The notes: generated by a model not told the origin, from the letters alone. A stretch of 64,000 bases of DNA from Candidatus Edwardsbacteria bacterium (GCA_018821925.1 JAHJLF010000075.1:1-64000), one strand, 5' to 3'; shown: positions 35,172 to 44,262, numbered from the stretch's first letter. Numbers and translations: made by a program.

Positions 35172-36526
35172 GAAAGACAGTTTTTGCCATCGCATTGCTT
35201 TTGGCCGTAGCCGGAATAGTTTCGGCCCAGGGAATCTGGACCCCTCCCCAGCCCAAAAAGATCACTCTCAAGAATGGCCTGACCGTCTTACTTTTGGAAA
35301 ACCGCCAGTTGCCAGTGATCTCGATGGAGGTGATGGTCAAGGCAGGCAGCATCACCGACCCGGCCGGATACGCCGGGCTGGCCAACTTTGCCGCCGAGAT
35401 GCTGCCCAAGGGAACCTCCTCCCGCAGCGCGCTGGATATCGCCGAAAGTTTCGATTATGTGGGGGCCCAGTTCTCTGTCAAATGCGACTACGATGCGATA
35501 TTCTTCTCGTTGACCACCCTGGCCAGGGATTTTGATAAAACGGCGCCGGTATTGTTCGACCTTTTATCCCAACCGGCCTTCGACTCCATAGAGACCGGGC
35601 GGCTGCAGGGAGAATTGCTTTCGGCCATCGAAGCCAAGGGAGACCGGCCCAACACCCAGTCGGCCGAGGCCTTTACCCAACTGCTCTTTGGAGGCCATCC
35701 CTATGCCCACCCAGTGATGGGCAGCGCCGAGAGCGTCTCCCGCATATTTCGCCATGACCTGTCCGGCCATCATAAAAAATACTATGCTCCCAATAATTGC
35801 ATAATCTCGGTGGTGGGGGATTTTAAAAGCTCCCGGATCAAAAAGTTGATCGAACAGAATCTGGGCAAGTGGCCCAAAAGAGAGATCCCCGGGTTGCGGC
35901 TGCCGGAAATCCCAGCCATCGGACAGTCCCGAGCTTTGCTGATAAACCGCCAGATCAATCAGGCCTATATCAACCTGGGTTTTTTGGGACCCAAGCGGGA
36001 TGATCCCGATTATCAGGCCATCCGGGTGATGAATTACATACTGGGCGGAGGCGGTTTCGTATCCCGGCTGGTCAAGAATATAAGGATGGCCCAGGGCCTG
36101 GCCTATGATGTGGATTCCTACTACGATCCCCGCAGCGATTTCGGGCCCTATATCCTATCCGTCCAGACCAAATGCGCCTCGGCCGACACCGCCGTCAAGA
36201 GTTTGATAACTGAGATGCGGCTGATCCAGAACCAGCCGGTAAGCGACGAGGAGCTGAAAGAAGCCAAGGATTATATCAGGGGCAGCTATCCTTTCCGCTT
36301 CGAGACCAGCGGCCAGACCGCCAGGCAGTTTTTGTATGTCGAACTCTACAACCTGGGGGCGGGTTACTTTCGGCAGGACATGGAAAAGACCCTAGCCGTG
36401 ACCAAGGATGACGTAATGGCCGCCGCCAAAAAATATTTAAAGCCGGATAATTTCCTGCTGGCAATGGTCACCGACACCAGCCAGACAAAATTGAATATCC
36501 CCGGCTTGAAGATAGAAAAGCAATAA
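35168..36526 (+). CDS. M16 family protein lacking zinc ligands
   Basis: A 452-aa exported protein of the same fold as the upstream peptidase (KKITLKNGLTVLLLENRQLPVISMEVMVKAG). Where the active partner has HLLEH this one has NFAAE, so it cannot bind zinc in the usual way. The second domain keeps YYAPNNCIISVVGDF and FVSRLVKNIRMAQGLAYDV. Paired active/inactive M16 subunits form a closed chamber for peptide degradation in other bacteria (family knowledge). It starts inside the stop codon region of its partner and is followed by a terminator. Confidence 0.9.
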   Translation: MRKTVFAIALLLAVAGIVSAQGIWTPPQPKKITLKNGLTVLLLENRQLPVISMEVMVKAGSITDPAGYAGLANFAAEMLPKGTSSRSALDIAESFDYVGAQFSVKCDYDAIFFSLTTLARDFDKTAPVLFDLLSQPAFDSIETGRLQGELLSAIEAKGDRPNTQSAEAFTQLLFGGHPYAHPVMGSAESVSRIFRHDLSGHHKKYYAPNNCIISVVGDFKSSRIKKLIEQNLGKWPKREIPGLRLPEIPAIGQSRALLINRQINQAYINLGFLGPKRDDPDYQAIRVMNYILGGGGFVSRLVKNIRMAQGLAYDVDSYYDPRSDFGPYILSVQTKCASADTAVKSLITEMRLIQNQPVSDEELKEAKDYIRGSYPFRFETSGQTARQFLYVELYNLGAGYFRQDMEKTLAVTKDDVMAAAKKYLKPDNFLLAMVTDTSQTKLNIPGLKIEKQ

Positions 36527-36540
36527 ATTTTCCGATAATA

Positions 36541-36570
36541 AAAAGCCCCTCCGAAACGGAGGGGCTTTTA
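36541..36570. terminator. Terminator after the M16 genes (copy 1)
   Basis: AAAAGCCCCTCCG (36541-36553) pairs with CGGAGGGGCTTTT (36557-36569). The same sequence recurs at 37130-37158. Confidence 0.88.
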
Positions 36571-36604
36571 GCAATAGCTTTCAGCCTATCGTTCAAAGGG
36601 GCAC

Positions 36605-36730
36605 TTATTCGAGTATAACCATCTTCTTAGTACTGCTAAACCAGTTGGCCTTCAACCGGTAAAAATAAATACCTTTTGATACTTTGCGCCCCATATCATC
36701 GCGGCCGTTCCAAGTTATTGACCCTTTTAC
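36605..36730 (-). pseudogene. Remnant of a T9SS-type C-terminal tail
   Basis: On the minus strand the frame ends with GSITWNGRDDMGRKVSKGIYF and TKKMVILE, matching the last 40 residues of secreted proteins with FlgD-like sorting domains (compare the tail of the 28503 gene). Upstream of about 36730 no matching coding sequence is left; the frame reads into unrelated basic residues. This is a deleted or decayed cargo gene with only its tail preserved. Confidence 0.65.
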
Positions 36731-37079
36731 CGCTTTCTCTTTGAAGAGAAAGCTCCAAAGAGAACTGTCGCTGCACCGCTGCCTGGAAGTTTTTATAGCC
36801 AGCTGCCTAAATGTCTTGACCACGAAACAGGGCTTACGCAAACAAAACATTTTTCACGGCAGCTTTTGCCAGGCAGCAGCGTTGATGCGACCCGGGGTTT
36901 GGTACCGGGACCCCGCCTTTAAGTGGAGCGGTTTACACTTCAGCCCCGATAAAGCAGTCATTGTGTTATGTGCACCCTGCTTGTTCTGGTTCAATGAGTG
37001 CCGGGGCGTAGGCCATGCTATCCGCGGAACTGGGCGGTGAAGACTTCTTTGGTTACTTTCTTAGTCATAAGAAAGTAAC
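36731..37079. other. Non-coding region between twin terminators, with a 28-base inverted repeat
   Basis: No intact gene. The region includes GTTACTTTCTT/AAGAAAGTAAC (37052-37062 and 37069-37079) around a 6-base loop, which could be a terminus of a degraded element. The rest looks like scrambled coding DNA. Confidence 0.45.
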
Positions 37080-37129
37080 AGTTAAAACCTGTTTTATATA
37101 AAACTTAGTAACGATTTTACTAGTAAATC

Positions 37130-37158
37130 AAAAGCCCCTCCGAAACGGAGGGGCTTTT
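37130..37158. terminator. Terminator for the minus-strand TPR operon (copy 2)
   Basis: AAAAGCCCCTCCG/CGGAGGGGCTTTT-type hairpin identical in core to 36541-36569. It follows the end of the minus-strand gene at 37170. Confidence 0.85.
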
Positions 37159-37169
37159 GGTTTACCATA

Positions 37170-37637
37170 TTATTTTTCTTCTGGCTCCGAAGAAAGTTCG
37201 TCTAAGCTCAGCTCCCGGCTGTTGGACGGCTTGAAGACATTCCCCATCAGGGGATCGGATCCCTGCTCGCCGCTCAGGTCATCAAGTTTAAAAACCCGTC
37301 CTCCGGTGCCGATCTTGGAGGCCACGTCGGGGCTGACCTCGCCGCCCATGGCCTCGGATGACAGCTCATCCAGGTTGAACTCCCGGGCGCCCACCCCTAT
37401 CTTGGCCGCCGGGTCGACATATTCTGGTTTAGGCTTGGGGGCCGGGCTTTCGACAACTATCTCTTCCTTGACCGGAACCGGTGCCTGCTCTCCGGCCGAA
37501 ACTTTTCCATAATGGGCGATGTCGATGGCCGCATCCGTTTTGGCAACGGCGGTCTTCCGGGGAAGAATGGGATCTATCCGGGAGGGCTGCCTCTGTTCGG
37601 CCAGGATCTTTTCTATTTTGTGCAGGGCTTCGTCCAT
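37170..37637 (-). CDS. Low-complexity protein with three LDELSSE-type motifs
   Basis: A 155-aa hydrophilic protein with no fold I recognise. It carries three spaced copies of a short motif: REFNLDELSSE, RVFKLDDLSGE and RELSLDELSSE; the first two follow KIGVG/KIGTG. The rest is Pro/Lys/Glu-rich linker (PAPKPKPEYVDP), probably disordered. Repeated short motifs in a disordered chain often dock onto a repeat partner; the TPR protein encoded 5 bases upstream is an obvious candidate (inference). Both are probably co-translated. Confidence 0.7.
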   Translation of the reverse strand: MDEALHKIEKILAEQRQPSRIDPILPRKTAVAKTDAAIDIAHYGKVSAGEQAPVPVKEEIVVESPAPKPKPEYVDPAAKIGVGAREFNLDELSSEAMGGEVSPDVASKIGTGGRVFKLDDLSGEQGSDPLMGNVFKPSNSRELSLDELSSEPEEK

Positions 37638-37642
37638 AAAAA

Positions 37643-39145
37643 TTACCTCCGGGCCCGGTAGGAGGCCAGCTTTCTCCGGGCCTCCTCATGGGTGGGCTGC
37701 AAATTGAGCACCTTCTCCCAGGCCTTGATGGCCAGTTCGAATTTCTCCAGCTCTTCGTAGGCCACACCCAGATTGAAATAGGCCAGGGAATAATCCTCCC
37801 GCTTGGCGATGGCCTGGTTGAACAGCTCCACCGCCTGCTGATAGTCCTTCCTGATGCGGTACAGGCAGCCCAGGTTGTTATAGGCCTCCGGGGCCTCAGG
37901 GGACAGGTCTATGGCTTTTTTGAAGGCCTCCACCGCTTCCTCTTTTTTGCCCAGATCGCTCATAGTCAGCCCCAGATTGTTGTAGGCCTCGGCAAAATCC
38001 GGCCGGATGTCCAGGGCCTTGCGGAACTCCGCCTCGGCCGCCGCCAGCTCCCGGCGGTGGAAAAGCATCACCCCCCGGTCGTTGTGCTCGTTGGCCTTCT
38101 GACGTCTCCGCTCGTTGCTGATGTCCCGCTGTTCGTTGCGCTGGCCCTCCAAAAGTTCCTGCATGGTCTGCTGCAGCTTGATCAATTGCTTTTCCATCTC
38201 CTCCAGGCGGGACTGTCTGACGGCATCGGCCTCGCTCAGGGATTTCAAGTATTCGCCGGACTTGTCCATCATCTTGGCCAGGCCCTCATTCAGGCTGTCG
38301 GCATTCAACCCCTGGCCCAGGGCCTCCACCATTCTCTCCTGCTTCTGGGATATCTCGGCCAGCAGTTCTGTTTCCCGGCTGCCCTGAGCGGCCCGGTTCT
38401 GCTGGTCCTCCAGGATCAACTCCAATATATCGCCGAACTTGTTCTGGTTCAGCACCAGGGCCTCCTTGATATCTGAGGTGCTCTGCAGCATCGGAGCCAG
38501 GTTATCCTTCAATCCTCCCTGGGCGGCCCGGTTTTGCTGGTCCTCCAGGATCAGCTCCAATATATCGCCGAATTTGTTCTGGTTCAGCACCAGGGCCTCC
38601 TTGATATCTGAAGTGCTCTGCAGCATCGGAGCCAGGTTATCCTTCAATCCTCCCTGGGCGGCCCGGTTCTGCTGGTCCTCCAGGATCAACTCCAGGATGT
38701 CGGTGAACTTGGTTTGGTTCTGATCCAGCGATGATTTCAATTCGGTCAAGCTGTCCTGCACCGGACCCAGGTCCACCCCGCCGACCGAGGACATTTTTTC
38801 TTTCAGGCTGTGAAGCAGTTCATTGGTGGCCTCGGCTTTTTTTAGCACATGCAGCTGGGAGGCGGCGGTATTCTCCCGGGCTTCCTTGGTCTCGGCCAGG
38901 ATGGACTTAAGTACCGCCAGCTGCTCCTCGCTGGCTGGGGAGCCGCTGCCCGCCGGCTGGATCTTGCTGTCGATAGTGGGCAGGGAGCATTTTCCGGCCG
39001 CGCTGTCGAAGATCTCGCACTGTGCCTCCAGGCAATCCCTGAGATCCACCTGGGGAGTTTCCTTCTCCTCGGTTATCTTTCCCTCGGAATCGTATTTTAT
39101 TTCCCTGATGGTTGTGTGGACCGACAGAAAGGGACACTTATTCAT
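37643..39145 (-). CDS. Coiled-coil TPR protein with 45-aa tandem repeats
   Basis: A 500-aa cytoplasmic protein. Residues 1-55 contain four cysteines (KCPFLS, DCLEAQCEIF, KCSLP), a possible metal site. Residues ~145-260 are tandem 45-residue repeats built on QNKFGDILELILEDQQNRAA and GGLKDNLAPMLQSTSDIKEA. Residues ~290-350 are a charged coiled coil (EEMEKQLIKLQQTMQELLEG). Residues ~360-500 are four TPR units (AEAYNNLGLTMSDLGKKEEA and similar). AGGAG precedes the ATG. It looks like a scaffold protein; specific role unknown. Confidence 0.8.
   Translation of the reverse strand: MNKCPFLSVHTTIREIKYDSEGKITEEKETPQVDLRDCLEAQCEIFDSAAGKCSLPTIDSKIQPAGSGSPASEEQLAVLKSILAETKEARENTAASQLHVLKKAEATNELLHSLKEKMSSVGGVDLGPVQDSLTELKSSLDQNQTKFTDILELILEDQQNRAAQGGLKDNLAPMLQSTSDIKEALVLNQNKFGDILELILEDQQNRAAQGGLKDNLAPMLQSTSDIKEALVLNQNKFGDILELILEDQQNRAAQGSRETELLAEISQKQERMVEALGQGLNADSLNEGLAKMMDKSGEYLKSLSEADAVRQSRLEEMEKQLIKLQQTMQELLEGQRNEQRDISNERRRQKANEHNDRGVMLFHRRELAAAEAEFRKALDIRPDFAEAYNNLGLTMSDLGKKEEAVEAFKKAIDLSPEAPEAYNNLGCLYRIRKDYQQAVELFNQAIAKREDYSLAYFNLGVAYEELEKFELAIKAWEKVLNLQPTHEEARRKLASYRARR
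38391..38700. repeat. 135-bp tandem repeat inside a coding region
   Basis: Three units starting at 38391, 38526 and 38661, exactly 135 bases apart, encode a 45-residue repeat. Units one and two are almost identical at DNA level; the third is incomplete. Confidence 0.88.
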
Positions 39146-39172
39146 TGTAAACTCCTAATATTCAATCAGTAA

Positions 39173-39201
39173 AAGATATCACAAACCAATGGTTTCGTCA
39201 A
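39173..39201 (-). promoter_or_regulatory. Promoter of the TPR operon
   Basis: Minus strand: TTGACG (39201-39196), 17-base spacer, TATCTT (39178-39173). AGGAG then precedes ATG 39145. Confidence 0.6.
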
Positions 39202-39226
39202 GCAGGATTTTATTAATATACCCACA

Positions 39227-39703
39227 TTAGAAATGATAACCAAACTTAAGAGAAAACCATAGCGGAAAATTTTCTCCTTTATCTAAACGATTATTATATG
39301 CAACCTCTAATGAAAATGTATAACCATTATCAGCAATACTGTTGATTCCGAGTGGAATATAGTAACCGTAACCTGTTTCACGCTTTTCATCAATAAAAGG
39401 AGGGTATGCTGTTAAAACGAATCCAGTATATAATGTTCCTTCTTTGTATTTCTTTTGACCATTAAAATGGTACTTGGGACCCGCATAATATCCCCAAATA
39501 CCCCCCCCAGCTTCTACATTCAATACCGGCAAAATAAAGCAATCCATTGAAACCGATGCAACATATGTCGGACCGCCCAGATTAAAACTTAAACCATAAG
39601 GCCTTTTAACCCTTGGATTGTCATTAATATTTTTATCAACACCCTGTGCATAAAGAGTTGCAGCAAAGAATACAACCACGATAAAAATCGTTCTCTTCAT
39701 CAT
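39227..39703 (-). CDS. Exported beta-barrel-like protein, AT-rich
   Basis: A 158-aa protein with a Sec signal peptide (cleavage near YAQG). The rest alternates hydrophobic and polar residues in strands, ends in a phenylalanine (KFGYHF) and contains GGIWGYYAGPKYHF, all typical of small outer-membrane barrels. No family was recognised. GGGGAG precedes the ATG, which overlaps the stop of nadA (ATGATGA), so it is the last gene of the lipid A operon. It is much more AT-rich than the other four genes of that operon. Confidence 0.65.
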   Translation of the reverse strand: MMKRTIFIVVVFFAATLYAQGVDKNINDNPRVKRPYGLSFNLGGPTYVASVSMDCFILPVLNVEAGGGIWGYYAGPKYHFNGQKKYKEGTLYTGFVLTAYPPFIDEKRETGYGYYIPLGINSIADNGYTFSLEVAYNNRLDKGENFPLWFSLKFGYHF

Positions 39704-40647
39704 TTTCTCCCCGACACCTCCAGCATCCGCTCCAGCGCCAGCCTGGCTCTTTCAGCCACTTCGGCAGGGACCGTTATCTCATATTTCTGATTCTCCAAAG
39801 CCCAGGCCGCCTTGGCCAGAGTGATCATCTTCATATTCCGGCACACTGCATTCGCCGCCAGGGGATATATTCCCTTTTGGGGATTGGCGGCGGACAGCTG
39901 CTCCACCAGCCCGTCTTCGGTTCCAATCACCCATTGATCTATCTCGGGATGCTCCTTCACCTCCTGCACCATGCCCGAGGTGGAGGCCGCCATGTCGGCC
40001 TGCTCGATCACCTCCGGCGGGCATTCCGGGTGGACGATGACGGTGGCCCCGGGGTGTTCCTCTCTGGCGTTTATGATATCCTGTACCGTGAAGCGGTTGT
40101 GGACATAACAATAACCCGGCCACAGGATCAGTTTTCGTCCGGTCTTTTTAGCGGCGTAAGATCCCAGGTTCCTGTCCGGCACGAAAAGTATCTCCCTGTC
40201 CGCCGGCAGTGAATTGATTATATCCACTGCATTGGACGAAGTGCAGCAGATATCGCTCTCGGCCTTGACCGCCGCCGAGCTGTTGACGTAGGTCACAACG
40301 ATGGGATCATTGTATTTTTTTCTGGCCTGGCGCAGGGCCTCGGGAGTGACCATATCAGCCATGGGGCAGCCGGCGCCCCGGTCCGGCAGTAGTACCGTTT
40401 TTTCGGGATTGAGCAGCTTGGCGCTCTCGGCCATGAAGTGCACTCCGCAGAAGACGATGGTCCCGGCCTTGACCTTGACCGCTGCCTGGGCCAGGGCCAG
40501 GGAGTCGCCGATGAAGTCGGCCAGCCTTTGTACCGGCAGCACCTGGTAGTTGTGCACCAGAAAGACCGCGTCCCGCTCTTCTTTGAGCCGGGATATTTTT
40601 TTATACAGCTCGTCGTCGGACAGTCTCTGATATTCTTCCAGGGTCAT
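39700..40647 (-). CDS. nadA: Quinolinate synthase
   Basis: A 315-aa 4Fe-4S enzyme that condenses iminoaspartate with dihydroxyacetone phosphate in NAD biosynthesis. The three cluster cysteines are in FCGVHFMAE (C67), GYCYVHNRF and NAVCRNMKM. Substrate motifs are VHNYQ, GDSLALA and VTYVNSSAAVKAESD. Length fits the short archaeal-type NadA. No nadB or nadC gene is nearby. It overlaps lpxK by 4 bases at its start (ATGA) and is expressed as part of the lipid A operon. Confidence 0.95.
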   Translation of the reverse strand: MTLEEYQRLSDDELYKKISRLKEERDAVFLVHNYQVLPVQRLADFIGDSLALAQAAVKVKAGTIVFCGVHFMAESAKLLNPEKTVLLPDRGAGCPMADMVTPEALRQARKKYNDPIVVTYVNSSAAVKAESDICCTSSNAVDIINSLPADREILFVPDRNLGSYAAKKTGRKLILWPGYCYVHNRFTVQDIINAREEHPGATVIVHPECPPEVIEQADMAASTSGMVQEVKEHPEIDQWVIGTEDGLVEQLSAANPQKGIYPLAANAVCRNMKMITLAKAAWALENQKYEITVPAEVAERARLALERMLEVSGRK

Positions 40648-41714
40648 CGCTTTAACGCCCCTTTTATGATTTCAAGTAATTTTCCTTTCCCTGCCTCCGG
40701 CCTAAAAGAGATATCTATCTCCAGCGCCAAGAGCGGTTTCCCCGGGCTCCATCCCGCCGGCAGTTTTACCGCGTCCTTCTCGGTGGTAACCACGGCCTCG
40801 CAGTTGCCGGCCGCCTGGGAGATTCTTTCCAGGTCGGGCCGATTATATGAATGATGGTCTCCGAATATGATGTGATCCGAGATTTCGTATCCTAGTGCTT
40901 TGACGCTGTTCTGGAATGAATCCGGGCGGGCGATGCCGGAGAACAAAAGCATCCTACTGCCTGCCGTTAGCTTGACAGCATTTTTTTCCGTTTGATGATC
41001 CAGAGGTCTTAATTTGACAGCCCTGTGCACGCAGTAAAATACCGGCTGGTTTAAATGATGTTTTTTCTTCAGCCTTTTTATGCCTTCGCAATCCTCTTTA
41101 TTCCCGCATCTGCTGGCTATGATGACGCCGGCCCTTTTCAGGGCCGGGGCCGGCTCCCGCAGGCGCCCGGCCGGAAGCAGCCAGCCGTTGCCCAGCGGCC
41201 GTCTGCCGTCCAGCAGCACGATATCCAGATCCCTGGATAATTTCCAATGCTGGAAACCGTCATCCATAATGATCACATCGGCACCCGCCGCTGCCGCCAG
41301 TTCCGAGGCCCTGTTCCGATTCTTTCCAACAATAACTATGGCCTTGCTAAGCAGTTTTTTGGCCATCAAAAAAGGCTCGTCACCAGATTCGTCGGGGCCG
41401 GCCAGGAGCTTCTGCCAGTCGCTGATGGCGATTATTTCCGAACCTTTGTCCCCCACTCTTTTGTAGCCCCGGGAGAGAATGGCCGGTTTAAAACCCAGCG
41501 CTTGTAGTTCCCCGGCCAGCATGATGCAGAACGGGGTCTTGCCGGTGCCGCCGGCGGTCAGGTTGCCCACGCAGATCACCGGAAGCCGGCTTTTGTGGGT
41601 TTTGAAAAGCCCCGTCCTATAGCCCGCCCTTCGCAATTGATAGACAAGAAAGTACAGGAGGGAGAACGGCCAGAGAAATATTATTGATAATATATCGGAA
41701 AGCAACTTCTTCAT
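40644..41714 (-). CDS. lpxK: Tetraacyldisaccharide 4'-kinase
   Basis: A 356-aa inner-membrane kinase that phosphorylates the lipid A disaccharide at the 4' position. An N-terminal hydrophobic anchor (residues ~8-27) is followed by the P-loop GNLTAGGTGKTP (from residue 50). Other signature segments are DVIIMDDGFQHWKLSRDLDIVLLDGRRPLGNG, ALLSRGYK-type (PAILSRGYKR) and a C-terminal VVTTEKDAVKLP. It overlaps waaA and nadA by 4 bases each, evidence for a single operon. Confidence 0.95.
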   Translation of the reverse strand: MKKLLSDILSIIFLWPFSLLYFLVYQLRRAGYRTGLFKTHKSRLPVICVGNLTAGGTGKTPFCIMLAGELQALGFKPAILSRGYKRVGDKGSEIIAISDWQKLLAGPDESGDEPFLMAKKLLSKAIVIVGKNRNRASELAAAAGADVIIMDDGFQHWKLSRDLDIVLLDGRRPLGNGWLLPAGRLREPAPALKRAGVIIASRCGNKEDCEGIKRLKKKHHLNQPVFYCVHRAVKLRPLDHQTEKNAVKLTAGSRMLLFSGIARPDSFQNSVKALGYEISDHIIFGDHHSYNRPDLERISQAAGNCEAVVTTEKDAVKLPAGWSPGKPLLALEIDISFRPEAGKGKLLEIIKGALKR

Positions 41715-42970
41715 ATAATCCGCCCGATTATCTTGGCCGCTTTTTCCGATGCCCCCCGCTTCTCCTCCACCATCTTCATGGCTTGGCCCCCAATATGGCT
41801 GATCGATTCCCTGTCGGATGATAATTTTTCAAGGGTCCCTCTCAACTCCCCGGCATCGGAGACCTGCAGGGCCCCTTGGGAAGCCAGCAAGCTTTGGGCG
41901 CTCTCCCGGGCGTTGGACATATGGGGTCCGAAGATGACCGGCAGGCCCAGGGCCGCCGGTTCCAGCGGATTGTGTCCGCCCACCGGCACCAGGCTGCCGC
42001 CCACCAGGGCGATATCGCCGGCCGCATAGGCATCTATCAATTCGCCCATGCTGTCCAACAGCAGGACAGCCTTTGCCCCTTCCGACCTGCCACGTTTGCT
42101 ACGTTGGGAAAACGGAATATTTTTATTGGACAGGATCAGCTCCACCGTTGAAAATCTTTCCGGATGCCGGGGGGCTATTATCAGTTTCATCCTGTCGGAC
42201 AGCCCGGCCCAGGCGTTCAGGATGATCTCCTCCTCGCCCTCCCGGGTGCTTCCCGCCACTAATATCAAGTCCTCCGGTGAAAATCCGAGATCTGCCCTGA
42301 GTTTCATTTTTTGTTCCCGGCTGACCGGCCGCCTGATGGTATCGTACTTGATGTTCCCGGCATTGATTATTTTCCTAAGGTCGACCCCCAATGACTTATA
42401 TCTTTCCGCATCCTCCGGGCTCTGGCAGGCAATACATTCCACCCGGTTCAGCAGGGGTCGGAACAGGAATCCGAAGAAACGGTACCAGGGCAGAGACCGG
42501 TCCGACAGCCGGGCATTGACGATGAATACCGGTATACTTCGGGCATAACAAAGCCACATCAGGTTGGGCCACAGTTCGGTCTCCATCAGCACCAGGGCCG
42601 AGGGTTTTATCCTGCCCAGCGACAGGGCGATCGAAAACAGAAAATCCAACGGCAGGAAGAACGTGACCGATCCCCGGTTGATCCTGGCCGCCCGGTCCTG
42701 CCCGGTCTGGGTCATGGTGGAGATGGCCGTTTTATATCCCGAAGCCTCTTTTTGCAAGGCTTCGATCAGGGGCGGGATCAGGGCCGCCTCGCCCATGGAG
42801 GCGGCATGAAGCCAGAGGGGGTTCCCCCGCATTTTGGGAACCAGCCCGCACCTCTGGCGCCACTTTTTATTGCCGGAAAATATGCAGGCCAACAACAAAT
42901 ATGGCCAACCCAGAAGGAAGGCCATCGTTAAAACGATATTATATAAAATAAGCCCTATCAAAAGATCCAT
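41711..42970 (-). CDS. waaA: Kdo transferase
   Basis: A 419-aa GT30 glycosyltransferase that adds Kdo to lipid A precursor. An N-terminal membrane helix (residues 4-30) is followed by LWLHAASMGEAALI with the conserved general-base glutamate, STMTQTGQDRA, LVLMETELWPNLM and GNIKYD; the CMP-Kdo domain has LVAGSTREGEEE and GGSLVPVGGHNPLEPAALGLPVIFGPHMSN. Length is normal. The start overlaps the last base of the rfaE1 stop codon (TAATG). Confidence 0.95.
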   Translation of the reverse strand: MDLLIGLILYNIVLTMAFLLGWPYLLLACIFSGNKKWRQRCGLVPKMRGNPLWLHAASMGEAALIPPLIEALQKEASGYKTAISTMTQTGQDRAARINRGSVTFFLPLDFLFSIALSLGRIKPSALVLMETELWPNLMWLCYARSIPVFIVNARLSDRSLPWYRFFGFLFRPLLNRVECIACQSPEDAERYKSLGVDLRKIINAGNIKYDTIRRPVSREQKMKLRADLGFSPEDLILVAGSTREGEEEIILNAWAGLSDRMKLIIAPRHPERFSTVELILSNKNIPFSQRSKRGRSEGAKAVLLLDSMGELIDAYAAGDIALVGGSLVPVGGHNPLEPAALGLPVIFGPHMSNARESAQSLLASQGALQVSDAGELRGTLEKLSSDRESISHIGGQAMKMVEEKRGASEKAAKIIGRII

Positions 42971-43962
42971 TACCAGCTTTCCAACGCCTCCTTCAGTTCG
43001 TTCACCGAGACCGCGGCCACCCCGAATTTGGAAACCTCCACCCCGGCCGCATGGTTGGCCAGAACAGCCGCCTCCAGGAAACTGGCCCCGGCCGCCAGGG
43101 CCAGGGTCAGCACAGCGATTACCGTGTCCCCGGCCCCGGAGACGTCGTAGACCTCTCGGGCCATGGTGGGGATGTGTTCGCTTTTATTTTCGCTGGTTAT
43201 CAGATACATGCCCCGGTCGCCGGCGGTGATCAGCACCGCCTTGGTCTTAAGCTTAGCCATCAGCATTTTACCGGCCTTCAGCATGTCCTGTGGCCCGGCG
43301 ATCTTCATCCCCAGTGCCCGCTCGGTCTCCAGCACATTTGGCTTGAACAGGGTCACGCCATGGAAATCCAGGAAATGGTTGAACTTGGGGTCCACCGTAA
43401 CAATCTTCTTATGCTTGCGGCACAGATCCAGGGCGGCTTTGAGCACTCTGTCGGTTATCAGCCCCTTGTTGTAATCCTCTATCAGCACCGCATCGGCAGC
43501 AGGAATCAGCTTTTTCAGCCGGGCGATGACCTTGGCCTCCGAGGCCGGCGAGAGGTCCTGCCGGTGCTCCCGGTCCACTCTCACCACCTGCTGGTGATGG
43601 GCCACGATCCTGGTCTTGATGGTGGTGTGGCGCTGGGGATCCTCCACCAGCCCGTTCTTGGATATTTTCCGTTTCTGGAATTCTTTTAAGATGGTCTGGC
43701 GGGGACGGTCCCGGCCAACCACCCCCACCGGAACCACCTTGGCCCCCAGGCTGGCGATGTTCCAGGCCACGTTGGCTGCGCCGCCCAGCAAATATTTCTC
43801 CTCACTGACCTCCACCACCGGCACCGGGGCCTCCGGAGAAATCCGGCTGACCTGGCCGAACAGGTACTCGTCCAGCATCAGGTCGCCCAGCACCAGGATG
43901 GTCTTTTGGCGGAAACTGTTGATCAGGATATCGGATCGTTTTTTGTCTATTTTATACTGCAT
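42970..43962 (-). CDS. rfaE1: Heptose-7-phosphate kinase domain protein
   Basis: A 330-aa PfkB-family kinase matching the kinase half of HldE, which phosphorylates D-glycero-D-manno-heptose 7-phosphate for the LPS core. Signature parts are VLGDLMLDEYLFGQVSRISPEAPVPV, the glycine-rich GGAANVAWNIASLGA, IEDYNKG, KPNVLETE and the catalytic VSGAGDTVIAVL. The adenylyltransferase domain of HldE is absent, so rfaE2 would have to lie elsewhere. First gene of rfaE1-waaA-lpxK-nadA; its promoter is not clear. Confidence 0.92.
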   Translation of the reverse strand: MQYKIDKKRSDILINSFRQKTILVLGDLMLDEYLFGQVSRISPEAPVPVVEVSEEKYLLGGAANVAWNIASLGAKVVPVGVVGRDRPRQTILKEFQKRKISKNGLVEDPQRHTTIKTRIVAHHQQVVRVDREHRQDLSPASEAKVIARLKKLIPAADAVLIEDYNKGLITDRVLKAALDLCRKHKKIVTVDPKFNHFLDFHGVTLFKPNVLETERALGMKIAGPQDMLKAGKMLMAKLKTKAVLITAGDRGMYLITSENKSEHIPTMAREVYDVSGAGDTVIAVLTLALAAGASFLEAAVLANHAAGVEVSKFGVAAVSVNELKEALESW

Positions 43963-44060
43963 AATAAGGTGTTATTGGTGGCTGATTTTTAACTGGCAGG
44001 AGTTATATCTTAAAACACTTGGCGGATAATGTCAATGATAATTTTGCCCTTGCTTTTCAC

Positions 44061-44089
44061 TTGCGCAAATGGTTGCGGTATGTTATATT
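44061..44089 (+). promoter_or_regulatory. Promoter upstream of the PhoH gene
   Basis: TTGCGC (44061-44066), 17-base spacer, TATATT (44084-44089). It lies about 280 bases before the ATG of phoH. Confidence 0.6.
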
Positions 44090-44095
44090 AATTGG

Positions 44096-44262
44096 TCAAC
44101 AAAGCAGGCGGGATAGCCCTGTTTTGAGCAATGTGACTGTTAAGTCTACCACTGTTCGAGATGCCCGGTTGAAAACAACGCAATGTTATACCGTTGGAGT
44201 TGCTGGCAGAAATTGCCAGAACAATGTTTGCTCATTGCTGGGCCCAAAAGATGTCTTTTCAA
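44096..44262 (+). ncRNA. Candidate structured RNA or long leader upstream of phoH
   Basis: After the promoter come pairings AGCAATG with CATTGCT, GCCC with GGGC, CAACG with CGTTG, and a perfect hairpin CTGGCA/TGCCAG (near 44203-44218). No ribosome site lies near. It could be a 6S-like RNA or a regulatory leader of phoH; neither is proven. The rest of 43963-44373 holds no gene I can support. Confidence 0.3.
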
